Source of the DNA: Strongylocentrotus droebachiensis
Lineage: Eukaryota; Echinodermata; Echinoidea; Camarodonta; Strongylocentrotidae
Length of the DNA stretch: 64,000 bases
Direction of reading: 5' to 3'
NCBI GenBank assembly: GCA_035222895.1
Contig: JAVYIG010006561.1
Span: forward strand, 1-64,000
Under the pieces are notes generated by a model that saw only the letters and a program-made list of their open reading frames with translations, searched no databases and was not told where the DNA came from. Shown one piece after another: positions 45,130 through 55,617 of this stretch. The position numbers and the translations under genes are program-made. Each line of letters begins with the position of its first letter. The first letter of the stretch is position 1.

Positions 45130-45400
45130 GGAGTTTGAGGAGATAGAGGGCGGAGCCAGAGAACGACAATTGGAGATTACACTGGTCTGCAGACGATGAG
45201 ACAGAGGAGGAGAGGCTGTTGGCCTAGATGCATACAACCAGCTACAACCAGAATTAAATCGTATGGACTCTCAACCCTCGGTTTGCTGCAGTCTGTCCAG
45301 AAGCACCCCAACCTCTTGACCGATCAATTCTGCAGCAAACCAGAGCCACAGAGTGCCTCAACCATCCTGGGACTATTCCTGATTGGAGCAGAGGGAAACA
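45130..45400 (+). pseudogene. HECT-associated upstream piece
   Basis: An acidic segment (about 45130-45230) is followed by YGLSTLGLLQSVQKHPNLLT, then DQFCSKPEPQSASTILGLF. The sequence GLxTLGxLxxVxxHPxLxxxxFC is the region preceding the catalytic HECT lobe in G2/M-phase-specific-E3-like proteins. Copies recur at 46640-46760, 48315-48410, 49370-49440 and 54830-54960. Confidence 0.5.
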
Positions 45401-45408
45401 CCTTCGCC

Positions 45409-45726
45409 ATGGACCAGCTGGACTATGATGATGCGCATCAGGGATGTTCAGGTCCAAAATCTCTTACCATCAGGCTGCTCACCAAGGTGTTTACGAGGGA
45501 GGAGTTGGCGAGGAGCAACTTCCGCGGTGGGGAAGTGTACACGGGGAAGGAGTGGGTCACCAAGGAGAGTTTGAAACGAAAGCCGGCGTTCCAGGCCATC
45601 ATCGCGCAATTCGGACAGCAGTTTCTGGGCTCTACGGCAACAACTTCGTTTCAGAAGGAGATCCGTGAGGCGGTCAACATCAAGTGTAGAAAGGTCGGAT
45701 ACGCGTTGAGAGCTCAAGGACACTAG
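45409..45726 (+). CDS. BEN-domain protein ORF
   Basis: An intact frame from ATG 45409 to a stop at 45724. It covers what looks like a full BEN domain, a DNA- and protein-binding fold found in chromatin factors and some viral and transposon proteins. Conserved parts are LTIRLLTKVFTREELARSNF, a GG turn, LKRKPAFQAIIAQFGQQF and the basic end IREAVNIKCRKVGYALRAQ. GC content and codon use are clearly higher than in the neighbours. The same frame is open upstream to 45196 and so fuses with the HECT-associated piece, which may be accidental. Another BEN-type gene remnant is at 56416-57107. Confidence 0.6.
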   Translation: MDQLDYDDAHQGCSGPKSLTIRLLTKVFTREELARSNFRGGEVYTGKEWVTKESLKRKPAFQAIIAQFGQQFLGSTATTSFQKEIREAVNIKCRKVGYALRAQGH

Positions 45727-45895
45727 ACACTTCCATGTTGTAGTTGAACGGAGAATGTAAATATGTAATTATGTACATTTGTAAATATGTAATTATGTAC
45801 CTTAACTATGCAATTAAAATATTTTTTTGGTCGCCATAATGTGCGTGATATGCCATGACCAACAAACATTCGGTCCATAATACACAGGTTGGCCA

Positions 45896-46062
45896 TTGCT
45901 GAAGCCATGGAACAGCCATTTTCCCCGTCATATCAAATGAGGGCTGGCTGGCTTCATTCAAGCACTGTATTTGAAGGAATAAGCGATGATTGGGTAGGGG
46001 TAGTCTTACGCAATCTTGAAATAAATTACGAACATGTCATTGATTGTTTTAGGCCAATTGTA
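45896..46062 (+). pseudogene. HECT-associated fragment (repeated)
   Basis: MAIAEAMEQPFSPSYQMRAG is followed by WLHSSTVFEGISDDWVG and a NYEHVIDCF segment that aligns with NYERVIECF at 44617-45000. It recurs at 47378-47477 and 55618-55790. Its place in a full protein is not clear. Confidence 0.4.
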
Positions 46063-46437
46063 AAATGTTTTACCCATGTGATTGTGAGCAAAATGTTTTG
46101 TTGAGAATTATTATTCATATTAATATTCATTTTTCAAATCATTAACATTAATTCATCTACCTTATATAATTCCTTAATTGAAATTTCTATGCGCCACATG
46201 ATCCAATTATGAACAGAAGAATTACTGATAATGATTAATAATTCCAATTCGTTTCATTTCTTCTTACTCCAATACTGAATCTTCAGTCTTTTTCATCAGT
46301 CTTAATGTCCAGATCTTTTTTAGATTAAGTATGTGGGCAATAATATTTTAAAAGTTGTAAGAGATCCGAGCCTTATTTGACTGAATTCACATAATTCCTG
46401 TACTTTTGTTTAATCGGACTGCACTTTTTTTCTCCAG

Positions 46438-46608
46438 ATAACATGATACTCAACTTATAGGACGAAGAAGCGGAACTAGGAGCACTAGAGGCGATGGAGA
46501 TCGGAGGAGGAGAAGAGATGGGAGTGGCAGAGGAAGGAGGGGATGAGGTCATAGAGGAGGAAGTAGGAGGAGAGGATGTCATGCAGGTGGTGAATGTGGA
46601 GTTTTAAA
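46438..46608 (+). CDS. Acidic amino-terminal exon, copy 1
   Basis: After acceptor TTTTCTCCAG the ATG is followed by a stop (MILNL*). Another frame encodes EEAELGALEAMEIGGGEEMG and EEEVGGEDVMQVVNVEF, strongly Glu/Gly-rich. In the 54.4-kb copy the start MTLNLEAELASLQAMEIGGG is open. It is probably the low-complexity amino end of the HECT-type protein. Confidence 0.4.
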
Positions 46609-46835
46609 TTTGTTGATGATTATATTTTTGGCAGACAGAGAGAGGGACTATCAAACCCTTGGTTTGCTGCAGTCTGTTCAGAAGCACCCCAAGCTCTTGA
46701 CAGATCAATTCTGCAGCAAACCAGCGCCACCGAGTGTCTCGGCAATCCTCGGTCTGTTTAATGAGAAGAGCGACTCCCTGCCCGGTTCGAATGCCCACCT
46801 TAAAGAGGAGGTGATCTCAGCGTGTTGGGGAGATT

Positions 46836-47123
46836 TTGTCATGGATACAGAATCCGGATTGTTGGGAGTACGTTTCAGACACAACCAAGAGAAAGGTCAA
46901 GCTGGAAGATCTGGTGTTCGTCACATGTATGAATGTGGAGCCACCATGTGGCTTCGACCCCACACCAACTCTGGAGTTCAGGGGAGGGTGGTACCCAGAA
47001 GCAAGTACCTGCTCAAACGCATTGCGCTTTCCGTGCCTCCATGACAATGACTGCAACTACAATTCCTTCTGCAATTCAATGGTGGAGGGAATAGGCAATG
47101 GGCAAGGGTTCAGGAGTAGTTAA
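46836..47123 (+). CDS. HECT C-lobe, type 2, copy 1
   Basis: Reads VFVTCMNVEPPCGFDPTPTL, then GGWYPEASTCSNALRFPCL and NSMVEGIGNGQGFRSS. This is the end of a HECT domain of the G2E3-like kind: xxxTGxxxxPPxGFxPxPxIxF, then PxAxTCxNxLxLP and GIxNxQGF. The catalytic-type Cys codon is at 47010-47012. The frame is open from 46836 to 47123, but upstream text (GLFNEKSDSLPG) is in another frame. As it stands it would be an isolated C-lobe. Confidence 0.6.
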   Translation: MSWIQNPDCWEYVSDTTKRKVKLEDLVFVTCMNVEPPCGFDPTPTLEFRGGWYPEASTCSNALRFPCLHDNDCNYNSFCNSMVEGIGNGQGFRSS

Positions 47124-47479
47124 AGAGATGCATATTCCCTCGTTCCCACGAAAAGCAAAGACTAGGTCATGGTTTTGTCCTCACTGGATATTTACACCCT
47201 CAATGTCCCATACCTTCTTAGTTTTTATTTTAACAGGCAAATCCCCGCCATCCCGTTTAGCACACCAATCTTTTCTCCTTAATCTATCCACTAATGATCA
47301 AAAATATTATTCAGAATGCACTCCAGACCAACAATTACACTCACAAGACCATCCAATATTCGGTCCATAATACACAAGATGGCCATTGCTGAAGCCATTG
47401 AACAGCCATTTTCCCCATCATATCAAATGAGGGCTGGCTGGCTTCATTCAAGCACTGTATTTGAAGGAATAAGCGAGAT

Positions 47480-48315
47480 GAGAACCGTTCCCAAGACAAC
47501 GACGACGAGAGACCAAAGCACGCCAAATTTGTATTTTTCGACTTTGAATGTACGCAAGATACTGGCAAGCATATACCAAATTACTGCGTGGCACAAAGAG
47601 CTTGTGGTTATTGCGCAGATAATCCATTTGAACAAGATTGTAAAAGTTGCGGCAAGGCAGAGAAGAAACAATGGGTGTTTCAAGGACCCAACACCGGCGA
47701 TGATTTTTGTGAATAGGTGTTCGACACAGAAGAGAACCGTGGTGCTACTTTCATCGCTCATAACTTCAAAAATTACGATGGAATTTTCATTCAGGAATAT
47801 CTCTAGCGCAACTGCATCATCCCCCGTTTGATCTTGGCTGGTGGTAAGATTATGAGCATGACCGTGCCCAACAATGGCATCCGTTTCATCGACTCTTGAA
47901 TTTTTTACCGATGCCTCTCTCTGCCTTGCCAGCCACCTTCGGAATAGAAGAAGTCAAGAAGGGCTTCTTTCCACATCTTTTCAACATCGACGCCAACATG
48001 GACTATCGGGGACCCAGGCCAGATGCCAAATACTATTATCCAGAGAGTATGTCCAGCAAGAAGAGGGAAGAGTTTCTGACATGGTACGATGGAGAAGTAT
48101 CGTCTGGGCGGGAGTTCATCATGTCGGAGGAGATTCATGCCTATTGTGTCGGCGACGTCTACATTTTGAGAAGATGCTGTCTCCAGTTCCGGACTCTGTT
48201 TAAAGAAGTGTCGAAACTGTGCGAGTTTGATCTGGGCGTCGACCCCCTGACCAAGTGCATCACCATCGCTGCTGCCTGCCATCTCGTCTTTCGGAGAAAC
48301 TATCTCCAAAAACCC
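47480..48315 (+). pseudogene. Family-B DNA polymerase exonuclease region, copy 1
   Basis: Fragment of a protein-primed DNA polymerase of the Maverick/Polinton or related virus-like kind. The 3'-5' exonuclease motifs are visible. Exo I is FVFFDFECTQD (Asp codon at 47540, Glu at 47546), Exo II is IAHNFKNYDG (47753-47782), and Exo III is YCVGDVYIL (from 48142). A Cys-rich insert (CGYCADN...CKSCGK) lies between Exo I and II. Lesions are an in-frame TAG at 47714, TAG at 47804 and a one-base loss near 47896. Text ends abruptly after RRNYLQK, where it joins a HECT-associated piece. The polymerase palm (YxDTDS) is absent. It has HECT-family debris on both sides. Confidence 0.75.
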
Positions 48316-48420
48316 TTGATTTGCGGAAGTCTGTCCAGAGGCACCCCAGGCTCAGGACAGATCAATTCTGCAGCAAACCAGAGCCACTGAGTGCCTCAGC
48401 AATCCTGGGACTATCCCAGT
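48315..48420 (+). pseudogene. HECT-associated piece joined to polymerase fragment
   Basis: Immediately after the polymerase text the sequence is LICGSLSRGTPGSGQINSAA in one frame, the frameshifted counterpart of LQSVQKHP..TDQFC. It marks a recombination or insertion junction at about 48313. Confidence 0.45.
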
Positions 48421-48794
48421 AAATGTTAACCTATCACGGCAGGGGAATCAAACAAAAGAATTTTATGCATAGTACAAACATCTCCATAATCGCATAGATT
48501 TAAATAAACCTCATTTCCAGAATATATGTTTACTGAAAAATGGACACGTGGGACAATGGAAAAGAATATGCAGAGACAAAGTGGATGTTGAATATTAAAA
48601 GAGTTCAACGACTTGATGAGCTAGGAAGATTATATATGAGGGACTTTGTTCCTATCCAACATGAATTTCACGACAATTTGAGGGTGAGGAATTGTCAAAG
48701 AAAGAGAAAAAATACATCCATACCAAAAGAAACATGGTCTATAAGTTCCCAAAGAGGATCTGCTTGGTACATATAATAAGGTGCCCTATTGTTC

Positions 48795-49020
48795 ACAACA
48801 CTTCAGTTCCGAATTGGATCTGTTTTTCATGAACATGCAAAGAAGGATGTTCAATTACCTTGAAAATTGGGAGGATTTTGTGATAAGAGCCAGTGCATCT
48901 TCAAAAAATAATTACTCTAGTCCTGGACAGTCCTCTAGAGTAGAAAGAAAAGGGAGAAAGAGTTTAAGGAAAAAAGGTTTCTTGCAAGAAGACAGGAGAT
49001 GGGTTGAAAATCCACTGTAA
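48795..49020 (+). pseudogene. Exon of unknown transposon gene, copy 2
   Basis: Reads ELDLFFMNMQRRMFNYLEN and SASSKNNYSSPGQSSRVERK, then runs out of frame. It is parallel to 43309-43680. The upstream 48460-48780 part has GHVGQWKRICRD-like and VQRLDELGRLYMRDFVPIQH text shared with 42540-42620. Confidence 0.4.
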
Positions 49021-49189
49021 AGCCTGCAGATGAATGACAGGCAATGCTACTACCGTGAGAGGGGCTGTGCACACAGACCTGTTTGTCAATGGAACAACAA
49101 ACATAAAAAGTTTGCAGCTGATCGTCATTAAAGGCGATGCCTTCCCTGATGCTGCAACATGTACATGTATGTGACTGTCCTGTGAAGGA

Positions 49190-49450
49190 GGAGTCATAGG
49201 AGTATTTGGAGTTTGAGGAGATAGAGGTTGTGCGGAGGGAGGAAGAAGAGGAAGGAGAGTGGGCGGAGCCAGAGGACGACGATTGGAGATTAAACTGGAC
49301 TGCAAACGATGAGAGAGGAGGAGCAGAGGCTGTTGGCCTATGCATACAACCAGCTACAACCAGAATTAAATCGTATGGACTCTCAACCCTCGGTTTGCTG
49401 CAGTCTGTCCAGAAGCACCCCAAGCTCAGGACAGAATCAAGGTTATTTAA
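49190..49450 (+). pseudogene. Acidic exon plus HECT-associated piece
   Basis: LEFEEIEVVRREEEEEGEW, then PEDDDWRLNWTAND, then a frame change to EEQRLLAYAYNQLQPELNRM, and GLSTLGLLQSVQKHPKL. It represents the amino side of the HECT-type protein. After 49450 it is cut by a G-rich segment with GGGGGGCAAGC-like words. Confidence 0.45.
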
Positions 49451-49854
49451 GGGGTTGTGCAATAATTATTTGTACCCCCGGGGCAGTGAATTATGGGAGG
49501 GGGGGCAAAGATTTTTTGGCAAGCCAAAAGGGGGGGGGGGGCAAGCAATTTTTTGCATACCTTTTGGTGGAACCATTTTAAAATTTTGCTCTAAAAAGGC
49601 TTGGAAAAACCCTCAAGCAACGTTCAAATATGCAAAAAGCTTGCCCGATCGGGCAAAGATCTTGCAAATCACAATTGCCCCGACCAAAACAATTATTGCC
49701 CCGACCAAAACAATTATTGCCCCGTGCTATCGGACAGGCGATTCATCGGAGCCTGCACAGATTTATGTGTACATTCATTCATTCATATGCACATGTATTT
49801 TCTGTGTGTACAGTGATAATGATTGGTGACTCACATTTTCCATTTCATTCGCAG

Positions 49855-50056
49855 ATTGTAAAGGGAACATCAAGAGGAGTAGTCCAAGTCATGTTCTTTG
49901 ATGAATTCAACGAGGTTGTGTGCTTACACATTGACAAAATTACTGCACTCCCACGAGCCTTGCCCAAAAGTACGAAAAGACGTAAAATAAAAGCCTTCAA
50001 ACAAGCTAAAGCAGAAGAACCTACAGAGACATCAACACCAGTGACCAGAAGAAAGG
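49855..50056 (+). CDS. Exon of unknown protein joined to polymerase fragment
   Basis: After acceptor TTCATTCGCAG the frame reads VKGTSRGVVQVMFFDEFNEV and CLHIDKITALPRALPKST. It ends with basic and Thr-rich text TETSTPVTRRK before a possible donor GTAAAA. It looks like a small beta-rich chromatin-reader-like segment followed by a linker, but I cannot name it. It sits directly upstream of polymerase copy 2. Confidence 0.35.
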
Positions 50057-50063
50057 TAAAAAT

Positions 50064-50664
50064 TACATTCAGGAATATCTCTATCGCAACTGCATCATCC
50101 CCCGTTTGATCTTGGCTGGTGGTAAGATTATGAGCATGACCGTGCCCAACAATGGCATCCGTTTCATCGACTCTTGAATTTTTTACCGATGCCTCTCTCT
50201 CTGCCTTGCCAGCCACCTTCAGAGTAGAAGAAGTCAAGAAGGGCTTCTTTCCACATCTTTTCAACATCGACGCCAACATGGACTATCAGAGACCCAGGCC
50301 AGATGCCAAATACTATTATCCAGAGAGTATGTCCAGCAAAAAGAGGGAAGAGTTTCTGACATGGTACGATGGAGAAGTATCGTCTGGGCGGGAGTTCATC
50401 ATGTTGGAGGAGATTCATGCCTATTGTGTCAGCGACGTCTACATTTTGAGAAGATGCTGTCTCCAGTTCCGGACTCTGTTTAAAGAAGTGTCGAAACTGT
50501 GCGAGTTTGATCTGGGCGTCGACCCCCTGACCAAGTGCATCACCATCGCTGCTGCCTGCCATCTCGTCTTTCGGAGAAACTATCTCCAAAAAGATGCCAT
50601 TGCCATCATTCCTCCTCGAGGTTACGCCCCAGAGGACATTCAGTCCAACAAAGTTTGCTTCTAA
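50064..50664 (+). pseudogene. Family-B DNA polymerase exonuclease region, copy 2
   Basis: Begins in mid-domain at IQEYLYRNCIIPRLILAGGK and lacks Exo I and II. From ATG 50152 the frame is open to 50664: a one-base loss near 50180 is compensated by two extra bases (CTCTCTCT) about 25 bp on. Exo III is YCVSDVYIL. It extends past copy 1 to IAIIPPRGYAPEDIQSNK, a segment preceding the polymerase palm in related proteins, and then stops. The TAG at 47804 of copy 1 is TAT here, so the copies decayed separately. Confidence 0.7.
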
Positions 50665-50704
50665 CCTCAAAGTAAAGCACAATTTAAAGAGAAATACAAG
50701 ATCG

Positions 50705-51446
50705 GCATGTCTTGGTTAGGTGGATTACTATGCAGAGCATTGCAACCTCCAACCAATGTTGAATCTAGTTAAATTAATAGCTATTATTGTTTTATCCAAA
50801 TTGGAAACCACAGAAGTACTACATTCATTCCAAAGTATCAGTGAAATATTAATGCAAAGTGACATAAATACACATAAGAAAATAGAACCACAAAGTCAAA
50901 TCAACGATGAAACTATTGACTGGAATGCTATTGAAGATACTGATTCCCCATTTTCAGAACTTTTTGATGAAACTGTAAATGAGATTAAGCCTTATATTGC
51001 TAATGCCAATGAAGGTCATGACCGATCATTAAATGCATATTATCATCCAGAGTTTTTCAATGCCATCAACAAGCATTTTGCTAAAGAAAGAACCATTCTG
51101 GTCATGTATGATGAATGGCAACCTATCACGGCAGGGTGATCAATCAAAAGAATTTTATGCAAAGTACAAACATCTCCAAATTCGAAAAACCCTCATTTCC
51201 AGAATATATGTTTTCTGACAAATGGACTCAAGGGACAATGGAAACAAATATGCAAGGTTATTGCCAGACCTAATGATATTGAAACCGTGGAGGAGCAAGC
51301 TGATGAAGATGACATGAAACGTCAACGATGACAACAATGAAGGAACCGCTCCAGCTCCTGCAAGGCCAACGGCTCCAGCAAGAAATGAGGACTCAAAAGA
51401 GGAGGATGATGCACCACTTGCAAAAGCACCAAACAATTTGAGTGGT

Positions 51447-51448
<2 letters not shown>
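50705..51448 (+). CDS. DATGS-family transposase, carboxyl part
   Basis: An open frame (50720-51139) reads YYAEHCNLQPMLNLVKLI, then NEGHDRSLNAYYHPEFFNAI and NKHFAKERTILVMYDEW. After a frameshift near 51137 come PSFPEYMFSDKWTQGTME and an Ala/Pro-rich end with EDSKEEDDAPLAKAPNNLS, with a good donor (GTAAGG) at 51445. I take it as the carboxyl region of the same transposase family as 41688-42122 and 43930-44548. That link is inference from similar family architecture, with modest confidence. Confidence 0.4.
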
Positions 51449-51484
<36 letters not shown>

Positions 51485-51689
51485 ACTAACGACTGGGTAA
51501 TTGTATCAATAAACGTATATGAGAATATTAACTCTTTTCTCATTCTCATTCATCATTCTTATGCATGTGGGAAGAGATAGGTACCTGCATTACAGTGAAG
51601 AAATAGGATCATCTACAAATTAATATAGACTGGAGAATTAATATCTTGATTGTGAATAAAATCAAAATTTATCTTGTTCTTGTTCACAG

Positions 51690-51995
51690 CATTTCCGATC
51701 CCTGTTGGATCCGTTTTTCATGAACATGCAGAGAAGAATGTTCAAAAACTATTGACTCTAGTCCAGGACAGTCTTCAAGAAAGAAAAGGGAAAAAGTGTG
51801 CAAGGAAAAAACAATTTCACAGTGGAAAAAAGACTGGGTTTCTTGTGAGGAGACACGTAGATGGGTATAACAGACATCGCTACTACCGTGCGAGGGGCTG
51901 TGCAGACAGACCTGTTTGTCAATGGAACAACATTTCAGCGAGAGTATGGGCAATGAATGTATTGAGAAGGAAAGACGTGAAGCTTCAGCAAAATA
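51690..51995 (+). pseudogene. Exon of unknown transposon gene, copy 3, cut by an insertion
   Basis: Same acceptor and start as 43309-43680 but lacks about 47 bp (the NLENQEDFVIRASASS part). It is then readable as FHSGKKTGFLVRRHVDGYNR and CADRPVCQWNN. The frame enters the left end of the 51996-53112 element and stops 74 bp inside it. Confidence 0.45.
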
Positions 51996-53112
51996 CAGGC
52001 ACGGCGGAGCACCCCAATTTGCATATCATTAGCGGCCCGTTCTATTTGAATAACCAACGGACATCTGCGTGAATCCGAACATGTGTGTGCTAGAATGTCA
52101 AATCTTAAAATTCGCGTTGCGCCTTTATTACTGCCAATATCGCTATGAAACTTTCCATACTAACTAAAATTATTATGAATTTGATGTCAGTGAAATAAAT
52201 ACGAAATTCCATGGAATAAAACTCGAGATATTAATGTGTTTTGAGCTTCGCCCCTCGAAAAACACGACGTCTACTTTTTAAGTTCATGACCCTATCAAGC
52301 AATGCACGAAGAAGAGACTTGGTATGAATATTCATTAGGGTTGAATCCATACATGGGCGAAATTTTCGCTTCTCCGCTGTATTTTCTTTGGTTATAATGT
52401 TCTTTTTCATGGGGCTTCATTTTTAAAAGTTGTAGTCAGCGAACTCATTGAACATGACGTCATCGATCTCAGCGATGTACTGCGCATGCGTCTTAGGCCC
52501 GGTGCAGGCCAGATCGAAACAGCTGAGCCATTAGCGTGCACGTGTGCAGTCGGCTGGCAAGACATGTATAGCCAACGCACACGCGAGGTTCAGACATGAC
52601 ACACATTTGAATGTATGGGACTGGTCAAACAATTTTGCGACAACGAAGGATTATTTTTGTTCGATGAGATTCGGACATTGGGGTATGTTTTTCTCTGTTA
52701 CGACCCTATCAAGCATTTATGAAAAGAGATATTTCACAAGGATTGAGATTATTAAATTTTCTTTCTGTTCATACAGTACGAGGCAATTCTTTCTCGCTCT
52801 AAAAGAAATGGTGAATTTTACGGTGATTTTGTATCTCATTTTTTTCGTTTTTGTTCGTCAAAACTATCCCTTAAATTTCACATTTTCTGTGCATCAATAA
52901 CTCTTTTTATACACATGAGTGTCTTGCAAATTTATTAAATATTTGATTTAGTAGCTTTGATTGGTGATATTCATCACATTAATGAAGAATTTGTCTTCGA
53001 AATTTGTTTACTTTTTTTCGCATCGATCGGTACACAATTGTTGATTTTATGCAAATGATGTTTACTGGACGAGAGTCGATCGCACGGTAATTGGGGTGCT
53101 CCACTGTGCCTG
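51996..53112. mobile_element. Non-autonomous TIR transposon, 1.1 kb
   Basis: Ends are CAGGCACGGCGGAGCACCCC at the left and the inverse of CAGGCACAGTGGAGCACCCC at the right, with about 24-26 bp of inverted match. The left flank ends AAATA and the right flank starts AATAA, so a short duplication is possible. No transposase frame was seen inside. Two related GACCCTATCAAGCA segments occur at about 52286 and 52702. Confidence 0.75.
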
Positions 53113-54437
53113 AATAAGACGGCAATTTCCCTAAAAAATAACAGACCTTATTTTTCGTATTGATGAACAAAAGTTATATTTTTAGAAATAAAAAAGTCTG
53201 AACCTTTATTTTTATATTTACAAACAAATCACGAAATTGACTGAATGATGCGTATAATGAAAGTAGAAAGCACCGCCAAATTTTCCATTACTGGTGATTT
53301 TACCGAAATCGCTCCGTCTTTTACCATATTAAACTTTTTTATAGAATTTGTTTGAAAGACTGACATCCCAATTTTTTTTTTTAAATGGGGAAGAAGAAAA
53401 AATCCGCCCATCCGACCCTATACTCCAGAAAAGCAATCGAGTACAACCAAATGATTTTTTTTTGGCCTTACGACTGTCAATTAAAGTTCACTAGGAAACC
53501 AAAAAATATCGATGGACGATGCTCTTAATTACCCCCCCCCCCCCCCCCCCCCCACTTCCCCGACCCTGAAAGATTGATGGGAATATGAAAATTATAGTTT
53601 CACGGTTCTAACCTAGTGTTATCCATTACGACTGTTCCCTAGGAAACTAAAAAATATCGATGGACGATGGGAATATTATGAAACATCTGAGACTTGGCAT
53701 ATATAAATTGTACTTAATTAAAATAAATGTGCAATCCAACCCTGTGGTGGAAATTTGCTTTAAAGGAAAGCAAAACAGGGGAAAATATTCATGAAAGTTT
53801 GAAAAACGATCCGATAAACAAGAACAGATAACAAAACAAAGGCCTTTGCGGGGTGTGAAAACAGCCATTCAATAACCCACCCCTGATGCAAAGCCGGTTT
53901 TGTTTGGCTATTCACCGGAGCCAACGCGTAGGCTGAACAGGTCTGTTGTTTCCCCGATTCGAGCATAAATAGTGCACCTTATAATTGAATAGACTGGGTT
54001 TAATCCGTTATCACTTCGCAGTTGTAGAAAGAAAGACACGCAACCGATATTATTGAAAGTTTACAACAACAAAACAAATTATGTCTCACTCAAGTCTACA
54101 ATACACGTATCTCTCTCTCTCTCTATCTTGTAGCTCGCAGACAAAAGCCCTTGTCAGTCGTAATACATAACATAGAGTCTGATTTAAGAGACTGCAATAC
54201 GTCATGTACTGTAGCTCTCGAAACAACCATCTATAGACCAGGGGAAACTCACATCTCCCTGCATAGAAAAAACAAATTGGCCCTCATAATCGAATATGTT
54301 TATGTTTCAAGATATAGGGTATGTGCCCGCAGACTTGGGATGGAGAAACGAGATATTTTCTTCGTGGAGTGCCTTGTTTGACTGAATTCACATAAATCCT
54401 GTGCTTTTGTTTAATCGGATTGGACTTTTTCCTCCAG
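53113..54437. other. No recognised gene; small direct repeats
   Basis: A direct repeat containing TACGACTGT and AAAAAATATCGATGGACGATG-like text occurs at 53467-53520 and 53626-53668, with a long poly-C run between (53530-53553). A TC run lies at 54110-54124. No domain seen. Confidence 0.4.
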
Positions 54438-54592
54438 ATAACATGACCCTGAACCTGGAAGCTGAGTTGGCGTCGCTGCAGGCGATGGAGATCGGAGGAG
54501 GAGAAGAGGTGGGAGGGCGAAGGAAGGAGGAGGGCATGTGGAAGATGTCTGGTTGCGGATGTGGAGGAGCAGCAGGAGTATTGGGAGTTTGA
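54438..54592 (+). CDS. Acidic amino-terminal exon, copy 2
   Basis: Acceptor TTTTTCCTCCAG, then ATG 54443 opening MTLNLEAELASLQAMEIGGG and continuing Glu/Gly-rich. After a frame change comes QEYWEFEEIEVERREQIEEG. This copy keeps the start that copy 1 has lost, which is why I take this ATG as the original start of the HECT-type protein. Confidence 0.45.
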
Positions 54593-55026
54593 GGAGATAG
54601 AGGTGGAGCGAAGGGAGCAGATAGAGGAAGGAGAGTGGGCGGAGACGGATGACGATGAATTAGTCTGGAAGAGGAGGAAGCAGAGTTAGCGGCATTGGAG
54701 GCGATGGTGGTCGGAGGAGGAGGAGGGGATGAGGATCATGAGGCCATAGAGGAGGAAGTAGTAGGATGTCGTGCAGGTGGTGGATGTGGAGTATTCAAAA
54801 TGTCAATGATTATTCTTTTGGGCAGTGAGAGAGGGACTCTCAACCCTTGGTTTGCTGCAGTCTGTCCAGAAGCACCCCAATCTCTCAACAAATCAATTCT
54901 GCAACAAACCAGAGCCACTGAGTGCCTCAGCAATCCTCGGTCTGTTCAATGAGAAGAGCAACTCCCTGCCAGGTGCATATGCAAACCTTAAAGAGGAGGT
55001 GATCTCAGCGTGGTGAGAGATTTTGT

Positions 55027-55309
55027 AATGGATACAGAATCTGGATTGTTGGAGTATGTTTAAGGCACAACCAAGAGAAAGGTGAAGCTGGAAGATCTGA
55101 TGGTGTTTGTGACTTGCATGAACGTGGAGCCACCATGTGGCTTCGACCCAACACCAACTCTGGAGTTCACGGGAGGGTGGTACCCAGAAGCAAGTACCTG
55201 CACGAACACATTGCTCCTTCCGTGCCTCCATGACAATGACGACTTCAATTCCTTCTGCAATTCAATGGTGGAGGGAATAGGCAATGGTCAAGGGTTCAGG
55301 AGTAGTTAA
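55027..55309 (+). CDS. HECT C-lobe, type 2, copy 2
   Basis: Open from 55082: KLEDLMVFVTCMNVEPPCGF, then GGWYPEASTCTNTLLLPCL and NSMVEGIGNGQGFRSS. The catalytic-type Cys codon is at 55199-55201. Differences from copy 1 include Ala to Thr and Arg to Leu changes and a one-codon-length change in DNDD, so the protein-level pattern is kept. Confidence 0.6.
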
Positions 55310-55617
55310 AGAGATGCATATTCCCTCCTTCCCACGAAAAGCAAAAACTAGGTCATGGTTTTGTCCCCACTGGATATTTACTACCCTCAATGTCCCAAAC
55401 CTCCTTAGTTTTAATTTAACAGGCAGATCCCTGCCATCCCGTTTAGCACACCAATCTTTTCTCCTTGATCTATCCACTAATGATCAAAATATTATTCGGA
55501 ATGCACTCCAGACCAACAATTACACTCACAATTTAACTATGCAATTAATGTGTTTTTTTGGTCGCCGTAATTGTTGTGACATGCCAAGACCATCCAACAT
55601 TCAGTCTATAATTCACA

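Larger units (their letters stand above)
46370..47365 (+). repeat. HECT cassette, copy 1
   Basis: Matches 54379-55545 over about 1 kb. Both carry, in the same order, a leader TTGACTGAATTCACATAA, acceptor CTCCAG, the acidic GGGEE exon, the GLLQSVQKHP piece, the HECT C-lobe and a trailing CTTCCCACGAAAAGC-type segment. Confidence 0.75.
54379..55545 (+). repeat. HECT cassette, copy 2
   Basis: Second copy of the 46370-47365 block. It has the same acceptor, acidic exon, HECT-associated piece and C-lobe, with an added acidic segment at 54560-54780. Confidence 0.75.

Noticed and set aside
47444..48309. Minus-strand frames opposite the polymerase fragment
   Set aside because: The plus strand carries the exonuclease motifs; the minus frames are shadows.
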